Shown one piece after another: positions 43,901 through 54,873 of a stretch of 64,000 nucleotides of DNA (positions are counted from its first letter, which is position 1; each line of letters begins with the position of its first letter). The translations under genes were made by a program, and so were the position numbers. The notes beneath the pieces were generated by a model that was given only the letters and a program-made list of their open reading frames with translations, was not told the origin of the DNA and did no database searches. Source of the stretch: Cynocephalus volans (Eukaryota > Chordata > Mammalia > Dermoptera > Cynocephalidae); NCBI RefSeq assembly GCF_027409185.1, contig NC_084464.1:46289095-46353094 (forward strand), given 5' to 3'.

Positions 43901-45690
43901 TCCTGTTTATTGGGGGAACAAAGACTTTTTCATGATGAAGAATTGTGAACTGGTGGTAGTCCTCAGGATAAGTGTAAAGGAAAATAATGGAAGGAGAAAG
44001 TAGTAGTGCCAGCCCTTTTGGACTGCTTACGATTTCTGCCTTGGAGCTGCAAGACTCTGAACAAAAAATAACAATACCTCAAGAAAATGTCTGGAGTGAT
44101 AACATCACTATCCCTCAAAGATTTCAGCCACTGCACATTACCATTTCAGCTGTGAAGCATTTACAACTATAATCTGTGATTGTCTAGATTTCCTGTTTAC
44201 ATGGACGTATGACACAGGATATGCTTTAGTGCGTATGTACTAGAATTTAAATCCTCTGAACTGGGCTGCAGGGATGGTTATCAATCTCAATTTCTGTTTT
44301 CGACTCACTGGAATAATTAACCTAGTTTCTCTGATTTAAGACAGAAGTGGGTTCTATTCACTTGATAGCTGCTGTTTACTGTATTTCATCTGACCCTCAT
44401 TGTGCCATGGGCCTCAACCTTTATGCCCCCTTTTTCATGGTTTTGAAGGTAATAGTTCCTGTGTCTGGAATATACAAGGGAAAAACACCATCCGTCACAT
44501 ACTCCATAACTTAAATGTTTCCATTTAACTCATTTACATTAGGTTCCCCTCATGGGAACATAGGGATTGGGGTAGTGGAAAAGAGTTTGAAGTATTGCCA
44601 TAGTAATATGGGAACTTTCTATTCCAAACCTTTACACTAGGGTTTTTTTTTGTTTGTTTGTTTGTTTTTTTTCTTTTTCTTTATACTTGCCTAAACTTTT
44701 AAAATGTGTTATAGTAAAGCAACAAAATTATGGAAACAACTGAACTTTGCTACACAAGCTAATACGAGAATATCTGATTATTTGAGAACTGTAAAAGTTG
44801 TGTTGTTGCCTTGTAATTTATCATAGTCATTGTTAAGTGTTCCAGAGAGAATATGGTGTGATTCACTGTCCTTTCTGAGACTAGGGCCTTTACCTAGTTG
44901 CTTCCCAGCATTCTGCCAGAATAGGAATATTCCCATTTATCTCTGGGTAGATATGGATAGTAGCTATTATTGAATGGGATTATTTTCCCCATAGCACAAA
45001 GGGAAACTCTTGGAAACCTTTAACAGTGAGGCTTTGCTAAGTGGCCAGACTTGAGATTTGATCTTCCTCCCTTGTTATTAACTTTCAGCCTTATTCAGTA
45101 TCTCTAATTGCAATACATATAGTTCCCTCTGTTAAAAAAATTCCTGTTACAGCTCAGAGAGTATTTTTGTGTCAATTAATTAGTTTTGGGTCAAGATTTA
45201 GCCCAAGTCTTTCAGCATTTCTTTGTGGACTGCCCAACTAAAGTGTCTTCTCCATTGGCTAAGTACACATGTAAAGCCATGAGTTTTAATATGAGATACT
45301 AAAGGTCTGATTTGCCTAACTCTTATGAGTCTGAGCTGTTTTCCCCCACTCAGGGTGCTAAACAGAATTGGAGTCTTTACTAAGACATGCTCAGGAAAGC
45401 TTCAAAAGAGAACAGATTCAAAACCCTTCTCTATGACAATGAATGGTAGAGAGGAAAGAATTCTTTGGGATTGCCAATTATATACAGTAGCCTTATTACT
45501 GCTAATCACTGTCAATAAAAGGTCACGCCACTCCCCTCTATTTGAGGAAAACAATGAGAATGTATTTGATAAGCTGGAATCCTGGTCAGTATTGGAAATT
45601 TTAATGTTGCAATATCTAATCAAACCTTGAGTGTGTACTGGTTCTGTGAACCACCTGAAAAAAAGCAAATAAAACTTATTAAACAATATT
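40997..45690 (+). other. BLTP3A: BLTP3A 3' untranslated region
   Basis: About 4.7 kb after the stop codon with no long open frame and no recognisable SINE, LINE or LTR, unlike the introns. It includes T-rich (44642-44690) and A/C-rich (42646-42668) tracts. The 3' limit is inferred from the poly(A) signal at 45668; an earlier AATAAA at 45514 could give a slightly shorter form. Confidence 0.7.
45668..45673 (+). terminator. BLTP3A: BLTP3A poly(A) signal AATAAA
   Basis: Canonical AATAAA, followed within about 20-45 bp by a GT-rich stretch (ttggttgtgatatatgtg) suited to a downstream element. This sets the end of the + transcript near 45690. Confidence 0.7.
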
Positions 45691-45829
45691 GGTTGTGATA
45701 TATGTGTTTATAGGAGTCTGAAATATATAAGCTTTTACATGGTTTTTAACAGTGCTTGAAAGTGCTTTCTTATGAGATAAAAATTTAATAGTTCTAGTGG
45801 AAAATGGGAAGGGCTCAAATTTTCACAAA

Positions 45830-46451
45830 AAAGCCAAGAACAGTTTTATTCCAACACCAAAAAAGAATGGTGAACTTCTCCCCATTTCACCCATTTAGAC
45901 AGAAAATGAATACACATATGGCAAGTTGGAAAACAGTTTAATGAACACTCACCAAAATCCGCAGAAGCTGAAATGTTTACAAGCACAAATTATTCCACTA
46001 CTCCTGCTATCACTGTGTCCTTCATGGTGGAGTGTCACAAGTCCAAAGTTTCTGGTTGTTTCATCTACTTAAAACCAGACGTAAGAAACAACCTAAGCCT
46101 TAGCAACTTTAGGCTTCAATGTGAAACCATCAAAGCTCTCTTGGAAAGGTTTTCTCTCTCTGAAAGCAGCTTCCCTATCCAGTAGATGCTTAAGGCTTAT
46201 GCACTTTTCTTCTGCCAACTAGCCAAGAAGTCAAAATTCCTGAAGAGGTCTCAAAATTTAGTCAAAGGCAAGTATGAAACAAGCTGCATTCCTTCTAGGT
46301 GTGACAAATACCAGAGTTTTGAGAAAAACATTAAAATCATCATGGAGTCCTTAGAGGACTAAGATGCTAAAGCACCAGTGCAGATAATCTCATGTAACAG
46401 GAAGTCTGGAACCAGTACTTCCGTCAGTAATTGGCCTTTCTAGGCTTTGGT
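45830..46451 (-). other. TAF11: TAF11 3' untranslated region
   Basis: About 620 nt from the TAG stop at 46452-46454 to the AATAAA at 45845-45850. No interspersed repeat is recognisable here. Confidence 0.65.
45845..45850 (-). terminator. TAF11: TAF11 poly(A) signal AATAAA
   Basis: The complement reads AATAAA in ggaataaaactg. A T/GT-rich stretch follows on the minus strand (45800-45835). Cleavage near 45830 would leave about 140 bp between the two converging transcripts. Confidence 0.65.
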
Positions 46452-46582
46452 CTAGAAGAAGATGATTTTTTTGTGCTTGGAGTTGGGGATTTGCCCCTTT
46501 GACTTTAATCTTCGAACAGCTTCCCTCATATGTTTGGGTTGCAGTGGTGGCATTTCTCCCCACTTCTCACACACATCCAGTG
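46452..46582 (-). CDS. TAF11: TAF11 exon 5 with stop
   Basis: Residues 169-211 ([20 protein letters not shown]...) and TAG at 46452-46454. Acceptor ctctttag. It completes the histone fold and the basic C-terminal tail. Confidence 0.96.
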
Positions 46583-49500
46583 CTAAAGAGGGGGCAAGGA
46601 GAAAGTTTAATTATCACACAAGAACTTATTAATCATATAATCCTTTTGAGTCCTGTAATTCTCATTAATACTTCTTAAGCTTGCTAAGGAAATAAACCAA
46701 GAAATTTTCCCTTCTTAAGAGAATGCTATCATAACATCAGGGACAACTCCTCACCATACCACACTGGGTCACTCCTGCTGACTGCTTTCCTTGTTTCTTT
46801 ACTTTTGGCAGCAGAAATGAGCAAGGTCCACTGTAGGAAAAACAAAAGTCTGCTTCTGTCACCTTGGGCTGAGGACAGGAATCAGGGAGGGGGATTTCCT
46901 AGATGGTTCCTTGCTCCCAGTATTGAAAATTTCACAGGATAATGGTTATGCTCTCCTGAATACAAGGCTGCCCACTCGGTCAACTTCTAGTGTGAATGAA
47001 AACTCCTACAGGTGCTGTAGTAAGTTAGTATAGATATTCTTGATAGTAAGACCACCACAGGTACAATCCTGTATTTGTAACCAACACTACTCACCTTCTT
47101 CTACCACCTCCCCGACGAAAACCTTGGAAATACCAGACATAGCAATAACAACATTCTGAGACACAGAGGTGCCGGTGATGGATTGGATCAGCTTGAAAGA
47201 AAGACAAACACTCTGTGATTAAGGTAGTCAAAGACTGGCTTTGGAACACAGTACTGATAAATGAGCTTTGTGCTGAAAAAGTGTATACTAAAGGCTGGTG
47301 CTGAAATTGAGACTTAAAACAAGGATTCAGGTGTGTAATGACTTACTCTACGTACTGAGACCTTATTCTTGGCATACAAAATTGGAAATGGTCAGATAAT
47401 TGAGGGGCATGTTATTTTTCTTTTCCCACCTAAATAATCCAACAACTTGCCTAACACCTCACTTCAACATGCCAATGGAAACAGCTCTTGAGTCTGGTTT
47501 AGTTCTAATATATGATGGAAATGAAGTATGGTGGTCCACTCTTACCCTTTTAATGGCTGCCTTAGGGAAGGCTGACCTGCGATACATTTCATAACGGTTC
47601 AGCTGCTCCTCAGAAAAAGAAGAAACCAGGATTCTAGACAAAGATTCAGGTAATTTAAGTTGGCTTATAGAATAAATGCTCAAGATATATTATTAAATAA
47701 ATAAAAGCAAGTCTCAGATAATTCAAAAACGAATTTTCAAGAGGTCAATGGCATTAGGCTTGGGGTTATGAGGGATGAAGATAAAACATTTTTGCTATTA
47801 AGGAACTTGAGAAAACATGAAACAACTTCCTTTCCTCATTAAGAACAAAAACTTAAACAACAATGTTGGGTCACTGTATGATACTATATAGATTGTTATT
47901 TTCTCTAGCCAGCTGGCCCCCACACCCAAAAAAGATTGTGGTTTTAGCATTAGGCTCTCTCCGTGACTCTACTTTCCTGCATTTCACATTGACGATAAAA
48001 ATTTAATGTATAAATTTATATTCAAACAAGTGGTTTTCAACATTAACAGATTTAAGGGAAAAATATTTGCAAAATATATGGAAAACGGTTAATACTCTTA
48101 ATATATGATTAATCCTTTCAAATAAATAAAAAGATGGGCATACCAATTTTAGAAAATGAGCAAAGGACATGAACAGGACATTTTTTTCTTTTTTTGCCAC
48201 TGGCTGATACAGGGATCCAAACCCTTGACCTTGGTGTTATCAGCACCATGCTCTAGCTAAGTGAGCTAACCAGCCTGCCCAGAATAGGACATTTACAAAA
48301 ACACCAGTTGCCACTAAATACAGAAGAAAAAAATTAACCTTCACTATTAACTAAGGAAGTTAAAATTATATACTAAAACAACATTTTTCATAGATCAGAA
48401 AACTACTAACAAGAATGGTATTAGTGAAAATGTGGGGACACAAACTCATACATGTAGGCAGTGTGAACTGGAACATCTTTTTTGAAGAGTTTGGAAATAT
48501 GTATGAATAGCCTTTGAGAATGTTCATACTGTTTGAACTAGCAATTACACTTCTAGGAATTTATTTTAGGAGATAATGGACAAGTATGCAAAAATGTGCC
48601 CAAAGAAACTCACCCTAATGTGAAAAGAAAAAAACCCAACCACAACAGCTACAGGGATTAGTAAAATTATGGTTCATCGAGATAATGGGATACAATGCAG
48701 CCATTAAAAATATGGTCTTATTTACTGACATATTTAGTCATACATATCAAACATCTAAAAAAACCCCGAAAAGGTATATACTCAAATATTATATGTGAAT
48801 ACATATAGTTAGAGTAAACTCTGGGTGGCAGTGATTATGGATACTTTTTTCTATTTTTCTGTATTCTCTAAATTATTTACCATGCTATTTTTACGGTCAG
48901 AAAATATAATAAAGCTATTTCCATTTTGAAGAAAATGACCTAGATATATAATTACTGACATGGTGAACATTTACCATATATAATGTGAAAAACAGAATTT
49001 GATAGTTAAAAAAAATACTTAATTTTATTTGTAGATATATATAGAGAGAAAATATCTTGGAGAATATACATCAAAATTTTAGGAGTGTATCTCTCTTTTT
49101 TTTTTGGTGGCTGGCCAGTACAGGGATCCGAACCTTTGACCTTGGTGTTATCAACACTGTGTTCTAACCAACTGAGCTAACTGGCCAGCCAGCAGCATAT
49201 ATCTCTTGGTAGTGAGGTGATATTTTCTCTTTTTACTTATTTATAATTTCTTTACTATGACATAATATATTAATTTCTTTATTTTCTTTTAAGTTTAAAA
49301 AAGAAAAAATAATTAAAAGCCAAAAAAAATTATGGTCAAGTTTGAGCCTTGAAGTGGGGAATGATCAGAAAGTGACTTACTGCATCTTCTGAATCTCATC
49401 TTCATCCACTTTCTGCTTCTTCTCTTTCTTTTCTTTGGTATCTATTTTCAGTTTTTTGGCTGCAGGAGTAAGTAATGATGAGTCTTCCCTTTCAACTGCT

Positions 49501-52500
49501 GTTAAATCTGAGACGTCTTGACTCTTGAGCTGGGGAAGTGAAAGAAACCATTTTATATATTTGGCATACTCTCCAGGCTTGGGTGAGGTAAGAAGACATC
49601 ATCATCATTACAACACAACATATCCACATATTGAGTAGTTTCTTGGTTGTAGGCACTGACTGAACCATCAAGTGTATATATAGTATCTCTCCTAAAGGAA
49701 GATTATAGCCCAGGTGTGAAGAGAAAACCAGCTAAATAATCCAGTTTTCCAGTTTAGCTATGATCACAGCTCCAGTATCTGTTTACAAGGAAAATAAATG
49801 CTAAGGATCATGAAAACCACTCTCCTCCTGGGCCCACTTTCCTAATTTCATTCTTTAGGGGGGATGTCAGCAAAGTCTCTCTAGCCAACCAGCTCTTCTG
49901 CCTCTAGATCTAAAGATCTAAATCTATAGATCTTTACTGCTGCCAATTCTAGATAATAACTTTTTTTTTTTTTTTGGCAGCTGTCCTAGATGAGGATCTG
50001 AATCCTTGACACTGGTGTTACCAACACCATGCTCTAACCAAGTGAGCTAACCAGCCAGCCTACTGCTGATTCTATATGGAAAGAAAAAAAGAGGCCCGTT
50101 CTCATCAAAACAGCGTTTCTTTCAATTTGGAACTTTTAGGCGAGCGAGTGTCTCCCACATGCAATGTGCTCTTTTCTTCCTATCCTTCGATCCTACTGTA
50201 CCATGTAAATATTTATGCAAATATTTATTCCCAATACTAGACTGAATTTTTTTTTTTTTTTTTACTTCAAAACAAGGCATTTATTTATTTTTGTATTAGG
50301 ACAAATTTTGAGCTATTGCTTCCCAGATCCTGGTTCACAGAAATTGTGACATACGTCTGGACTTTTAAGCCTGTAGTTGAGATAATGTCATACAGCAGTA
50401 AATAATGACACAGTTTACCAAGCCCCAGCATCTGACCTTCTTTTCCTCCCTTACTCTTGTCATTTTCTCCCAGACTTGCTTCAGCCACACTGGCTGCCTT
50501 TCTAACCTCCACTGGCCAAACTCATTTCTGCCTCCAAGTCTGCACCGGGGTACCTTCTCGACACACTGCATTAGTCAGGGTTCTCCAGAGAAACTGAACC
50601 AACAGGAGGTATACTCATATAGATATATAAAAAGAGGTTTACTATAGGAATTGGCTTACACAATTTTGCAAGCTCAGAAGTCTCATCATATGCCATTTGC
50701 AAGCTGGCTATATTGTTTTTGTATTCGCTATGTATCTTCACTCTGATCTGTATTTTCTTCCTCCTGTTACCTTTGGGCTGAGTTTAAATTTCTTTTTCTA
50801 GTTCCTCAAGGTGTAAAGTTAGAATACAGTTAAACAAATTTTTTTTTCTTTTCTTTTTTGTTTTTTGGCAACTGGCTGGTAAGGGGATCTGAACCCTTCA
50901 CCTTGGTGTCATCAACACCATGCTCTAACATTTTTTGTTCTTTTTAATGTAGAGATTTACAGGTATAAAAGTCTCTAAGCATTTCTTTAGACTGAAAACT
51001 TTTTGAAGACAGATTTGTCTCTTATTTATATCTCTCCCTCCATAAGCGTTTAACACAGTTTTACGCATGCTAGATGTTTAATAAATATCTATTTAATGAC
51101 AAGAAAAATCAAATCCAAAGTTCATCCCCTCCAACTACTATTTTTTTTTTTTTTTTGGCAGCTGGCTGGTACAGGGATCTGAACTCTTGACTTTGGTGTA
51201 ACCTTAGCTCTAACCAACCAAAGTAATTGGCCAGCCCAGCCTCCCAACTTAATATAGAATCTTAAGTTAATGAGATTTAACTCTGTTTCCCTTTAAGAGA
51301 AACTCAGATTTAAACTCATACAGGAAATGGGGGTAGGTAGGAGTGAAAGTAGTATATCTTTGACCATTTCTTCAATTTCTTTCTAGTTACTGATTTTTTG
51401 GGGGTGGGGTGGGGTACAGGGATCCAAACCCTTGACCTTGGCGTTATCAATACCGCACTCTAACCAACTGAGCTAACTGGCCAGCCCTATTAGTTACTGA
51501 TTTACAAAAGTTTTCTAACTTTTTTGTATTTCAATTTTGGTGATACATATTTTCCTAAAAATTCATCCATTTTTCTTAGATTTTCACATTTATTTGGTCT
51601 AAACTTGAACACTAAATTCTCTTATAACTTTATAGATCTTCATATCAGTGCCTATATCCCCTTTCTTATTTTGTAATGTTGTGTATTTACATTTCAAATA
51701 AACAGGTCTTAATAATAAGGTCTTAATTTTATCATATGTTATATTTTTTAAGTGCTAATTCACCAGAATCTACTTTTATCCTTATTAATTCCTTGTTCCT
51801 ACACTCTTCTGGTTTATTTTGTTCTTCTAATTTCTTGAGTTAGGTGCTTATTTTCAATATCTCCCATTTGTTAATAAAAATATGTAAGGCTATAAATTTT
51901 TCTCTAAGGCTTTGGTAAAATCCCACAGAATTTGATGTAGTGTTCTCTCTGTTAATATCTTTAATCTAAGGACTATTAGTTTGAAATGGCCAGGTGGTTA
52001 GTTTTTTGGGGGGGAGAAAAGGGGTGAGAAGCTTTTTGTTGTTAATTTTAGGTTTATTGCATTGTACTAACAGGATGTAGCCTGTTATAATTCCTACTTT
52101 TAAGAATTTATATTTTTCTTTGTGGTTTGGTATATGATTAATTTTTAAAAGTGTTTCAAAAGCATCACAATTTTACCCTCCATTGGGTGCAAATTCTCAT
52201 ATGCACTGAACTCTCCAGTGGACTGAGCTAACTATTCATATTCAAATCCTTTCTGTCCTTGAGACCCATTTTAAAGTTTCTTTCTTAAAAGTTGTCACAT
52301 TTTTATCTTTTCCTAAAAGTTCTTACTTTATATATTTTGATTTAATTTTTTAAAGGCTAATTCCATCTAATCTAATGTTCACTTCATGATCTCTTAAATC
52401 CTTCAAAGACCCCAAGATTCTACCTCTAGATATGGAACCCAGAGAACGCTGAGATTCTGGTTCCCTGACTGATGCTCAGCTAGGCAACACCGCTGAGCTC

Positions 52501-53208
52501 TCGGGCTGGCACAATTGATAGGTTTGTGTTTTCATGCCATAGAGACCCCTGGACATTAGCATCCGGGTAGCAGTTAAATGATCCAAGAGGGTAAGAACAT
52601 GATTTAAGCAGTAACTCCTTCAAAATCTCCCTTTAACGGATTTGATCGACTCTGCTCCCTATAAAGACAAAAGTTGTGCTTAAATAACATGTAAGAAGAA
52701 CCATATTGCGGCGAAAGGGGTCCTAGGAATCCTAGGTTCCAGATCCCGCACTGTCTCAGTGTGAACATCGGATCCTAATGTCCTCACCAGGACCAAGAGG
52801 CTATTAAAAGTCCCTTAGAAGTAACTTTAATCTCTAAAGGCAAGGATTAAAAATATTAACCAGTGTTTAGGCCTCTAGAGCTTTGTTTTGTCGTCATCCC
52901 ATCCCCCCGAAGTTGCAAATCTAGAGAGTCGTGATGAGTTCCTGTAGCTTGGGAGGGACAAACCAGGAATCCGGGAGAACAGCCAGTAACAATCTCTGGG
53001 TATACTCCTGCAGCCTCATCAACGCATCTCTTCCTACCTCGCCTTCCTCCGCTGCGGCTTCTTTCAAGTTCGCATCCCCGTCTCCGTCAGTTTCCTCCGG
53101 GATTCCGTCCGTGTCGGTAGCCCCCGGGCCTCCGGGAGCAGTGGCCGTCTCGTCCGACTCCCCTGTCTCTCCACTTTTGTCTGTGGGCGACTCACCGGCA
53201 TTGTCCAT
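46452..53208 (-). CDS. TAF11: TAF11, TFIID subunit 11, five coding exons
   Basis: The five exons total 636 nt, giving 211 residues plus stop, the human length. TAF11 is a nuclear TFIID subunit whose C-terminal histone fold pairs with TAF13 near the TBP-DNA module. Visible parts are an acidic Gly/Glu/Asp-rich N-terminus (residues 1-57), a Lys-rich stretch (KEKKEKKQK, about 89-97), and the histone fold from about residue 108 ([20 protein letters not shown]) to the end, with [16 protein letters not shown] before the Phe-Phe terminus. The start ATG at 53206-53208 has G at -3 and +4. All junctions are GT-AG in phase. The N-terminus differs from human at several positions while the fold is nearly unchanged. 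It converges on BLTP3A and diverges from ANKS1A. Confidence 0.97.
47095..47191 (-). CDS. TAF11: TAF11 exon 4
   Basis: Residues 137-169 ([20 protein letters not shown]...EVVEE), the long central helix of the histone fold. Acceptor ctttcaag, donor gaagaag|gtgagt. Confidence 0.96.
47546..47633 (-). CDS. TAF11: TAF11 exon 3
   Basis: Residues 107-136 ([20 protein letters not shown]...AAIKR), the first helix of the histone fold. Acceptor tgtctag, donor aaaagg|gtaaga. Confidence 0.96.
48040..48960 (+). mobile_element. L1M 3' remnant with nested SINE
   Basis: aaatgagcaaaggacatgaa, acaagaatggtattagtgaa and gggatacaatgcagccatta are L1 phrases. Lies in TAF11 intron 2, antisense to TAF11. Confidence 0.65.
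48180..48281 (-). mobile_element. SINE, old tRNA-Ile monomer with TSD
   Basis: gccactggctgatacaggga and gagctaaccagcctgccc; aggacattt flanks both sides. Confidence 0.78.
49096..49191 (-). mobile_element. SINE, old tRNA-Ile monomer
   Basis: ggtggctggccagtacaggg and gagctaactggccagcc, 190 bp downstream of TAF11 exon 2. Confidence 0.8.
49381..49529 (-). CDS. TAF11: TAF11 exon 2
   Basis: Residues 58-107 ([20 protein letters not shown]... to DEIQKMQ), including the lysine-rich stretch. Acceptor ttccccag, donor atgca|gtaagt. Confidence 0.96.
49961..50060 (-). mobile_element. SINE, old tRNA-Ile monomer
   Basis: ttggcagctgtcctagatga and gagctaaccagccagcc. Confidence 0.75.
50250..50720. repeat. Diverged L2- and LTR-like fragments
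   Basis: cagacttgcttcagccacac is L2-like; 50570-50720 (cattagtcagggttctccag, agagaaactgaaccaacagg) resembles a common mammalian LTR end. Families unresolved. Confidence 0.4.
50839..50930 (-). mobile_element. SINE, old monomer, truncated
   Basis: ttggcaactggctggtaagg and caccttggtgtcatcaacac; the head is missing. Confidence 0.68.
51141..51240 (-). mobile_element. SINE, old tRNA-Ile monomer
   Basis: ttggcagctggctggtacag and taattggccagcccagc. Confidence 0.76.
51393..51487 (-). mobile_element. SINE, old tRNA-Ile monomer
   Basis: ggtacagggatccaaaccct and gagctaactggccagccct; the tail end is G-rich. tagttactgattt flanks both sides, a likely TSD. Confidence 0.78.
51500..52160 (-). mobile_element. 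L1M ORF2 complement remnant
   Basis: ttctctaaggctttggtaaa, atcccacagaatttgatgta and aagtgtttcaaaagc-type text follow L1 ORF2 complement order. Degenerate. Confidence 0.5.
52161..53037. other. TAF11 intron 1, promoter-proximal part
   Basis: Unique-looking sequence; no element or gene recognised. Confidence 0.4.
53038..53208 (-). CDS. TAF11: TAF11 exon 1 (coding part)
   Basis: Residues 1-57, starting [20 protein letters not shown] and ending AAAEEGE, followed by the donor gag|gtagga. An in-frame GTG directly precedes the ATG but is not needed as a start. Confidence 0.96.
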
Positions 53209-53320
53209 CACGGAGAGAATTGGTGCGGAGGGGTAATCGCGACGCTGTCAGACGCAGGAGTTCGGGGCCGCGGGCTGCGCAGCAGGCCAGGAACTTACTT
53301 CCTTTTGTCGCGCCGCGATG
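53209..53320 (-). promoter_or_regulatory. TAF11: TAF11 5' UTR and core promoter
   Basis: CpG-rich DNA just upstream of the TAF11 ATG, with a minus-strand GGAAGT ETS-type site at 53297-53302 beside tcgcgccgcg. No TATA box is visible. The transcription start is inferred to lie within this interval. Confidence 0.5.
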
Positions 53321-54487
53321 ACAAAACTCCTACCGCTGCTCGGAGGGGTCATTTTGAGGCGCGCGTAGAGGCTTTAACTCTGGTTTGGTGGCAGTGGGGA
53401 GAGGGAAAATTGGGGGTACGGAGTTCAGTTTGTGGATCCTCCGCCCTAGGAAACCAGCATTTGTGAAGGTGCATAGTTTTGTTTACTGAAGGACTTTTTC
53501 CTTTCCGCCTTTTACAAAATGCAGTGTCAGTTAACCCCTTCCTTAACCCTTCTCCCTTAGAGTAAAGTTGGGGGACAGGGGAGGAGAACTCAGTTCCGTG
53601 GTATCCCGGTGTCGTGGAATGCGGCTACCTTGGACGGTAAACTTTCAGGCAGGGACTCAACCTTGTTTATTTCGACTGGACAGAGACCGTGCGGGCCGGT
53701 GTTTACGCTGAATTGCCAGCATTTCCCTCCTATTTCGCAAGCACCTTAAAAAAAAAAAAGTCACATAGCTTGAGCAGAATTTATTCAATCCATTTATTCA
53801 CTGCCCAACTACTGGCAGCCTACTTCGGGTCAGGAACAATGCTAGTACCATGAAACAAAAGAGACATAATTTCTACCCAATTAAAAATGATTTTTCCAGT
53901 TCTCCAGTACTCAAGATTGGGGTTGGTTTCACAAACCTGACGTTTTATTGTCAGTCTGGTTAATCTCATTAAAAGTAAGAAGAAATCCTACAGAGAGGGA
54001 AGTCTCTCCTTTGAACGTTTCACTATTTAACGTTTTAACGTTTAATGAGCTATTTCATGGAAGGATGAAGTGACGAGGATATTTCTATTTTAAAAATGTC
54101 TTCTCTTCCCTCTTTGAGGTTCGGGAGTGGATGGGGAGAGGGTTTTATCTACCTCTATGTCCCTAGGTCCCCGCGCCTATTACATATTTAATTTATGCGT
54201 GCTGAAAGAATGGACTTGGAAATGTAGGTGCTCTTTACCATATTTCTTTGTTGCTACTCTGCCTTGACGAATTACCGTATTTTCTATCCCGTGAGCTTCC
54301 AAAACCTTTGGGGAAAGAGTTCACTTTCGGAGGCGCGTACAGGTGGGCCTTGTTTGTCCCCTTTCCACTCGTACAATGGATGCCCACATAGTGCTACCCC
54401 CTTAGACCCCGCCCCCCCGCTACCCCGGCCTGTCTCGGCACAGCGAGACCCACCTGCGCAGGTCTGCAGAGCCCCGCCCAGCTAGGT
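53321..54487. other. TAF11-ANKS1A intergenic spacer
   Basis: Head-to-head spacer. The outer parts are CpG-rich, while 53740-54250 is AT-rich with an L2/MIR-like stretch near 53770-53880 (an A tract, then ttattcaatccatttattca). No gene is seen. Confidence 0.5.
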
Positions 54488-54691
54488 GGGCAAGGGGCGG
54501 GGGCGCGGTGACGCGTGACGCCAGATCCCGGAAGTGACGCGCTCGTGGGGAAAAGGCAGTGGGGAGGGGGGAGGGGGTTGGTGGCCCCGGCCGGTTTGGG
54601 GGGAGCGTTGCCCGGATACGGAAAGTTTGGGAGCCCGGGCAGGCTCGGCTGCGGCCCCGGGGAGGGGTCCAGGGGGGTGGCGGCCCTGGGG
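54488..54691 (+). promoter_or_regulatory. ANKS1A: ANKS1A core promoter and 5' UTR
   Basis: GC-box gggcggggg at about 54496-54503, three TGACG CRE half-sites at 54509, 54516 and 54535, and an ETS site ccggaagt at 54528-54535 fused to the last CRE half-site. This is the composite ETS/CRE pattern of housekeeping CpG promoters. No TATA box is seen. The start site is not determined. Confidence 0.55.
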
Positions 54692-54873
54692 ATGGGGAAG
54701 GAGCAGGAGCTGCTGGAGGCGGCCCGCACCGGGCACCTCCCGGCCGTGGAGAAGCTGCTGTCCGGGAAGCGGCTCTCCTCAGGCTTCGGGGGTGGAGGCG
54801 GCGGAGGCTCCGGGGGAGGCGGCGGTGGCGGCGGCCTCGGCTCTTCCAGCCATCCCCTCTCCAGTCTGCTCAG
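54692..54873 (+). CDS. ANKS1A: ANKS1A coding exon 1
   Basis: ATG at 54692 (G at -3 and +4) opens 60 codons plus two bases, then the donor ctcag|gtgggt. The protein starts [20 protein letters not shown], the beginning of the ankyrin-repeat array of ANKS1A, a cytoplasmic ankyrin/SAM/PTB adaptor linked to Eph and EGF receptor trafficking. Residues about 31-48 are a glycine-rich tract, followed by [10 protein letters not shown]. The Ser codon is split AG| as in human. Exon 2 (ankyrin repeats) is not seen before the window ends, consistent with a very long first intron. GC content is far above the surrounding intron, as expected at a CpG-island promoter. Confidence 0.95.
54783..54840 (+). repeat. 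ANKS1A: GGC/GGA trinucleotide tract coding polyglycine
   Basis: Imperfect GGN repeats giving about 16 Gly with one Ser interruption in ANKS1A exon 1. Confidence 0.9.

Noticed and set aside
54515-54691. The ANKS1A frame is open for 59 codons upstream of the ATG.
   Set aside because: It begins with GTG, has no in-frame ATG, and GC-rich DNA is stop-poor. The ATG at 54692 has a good context and matches the known protein start.
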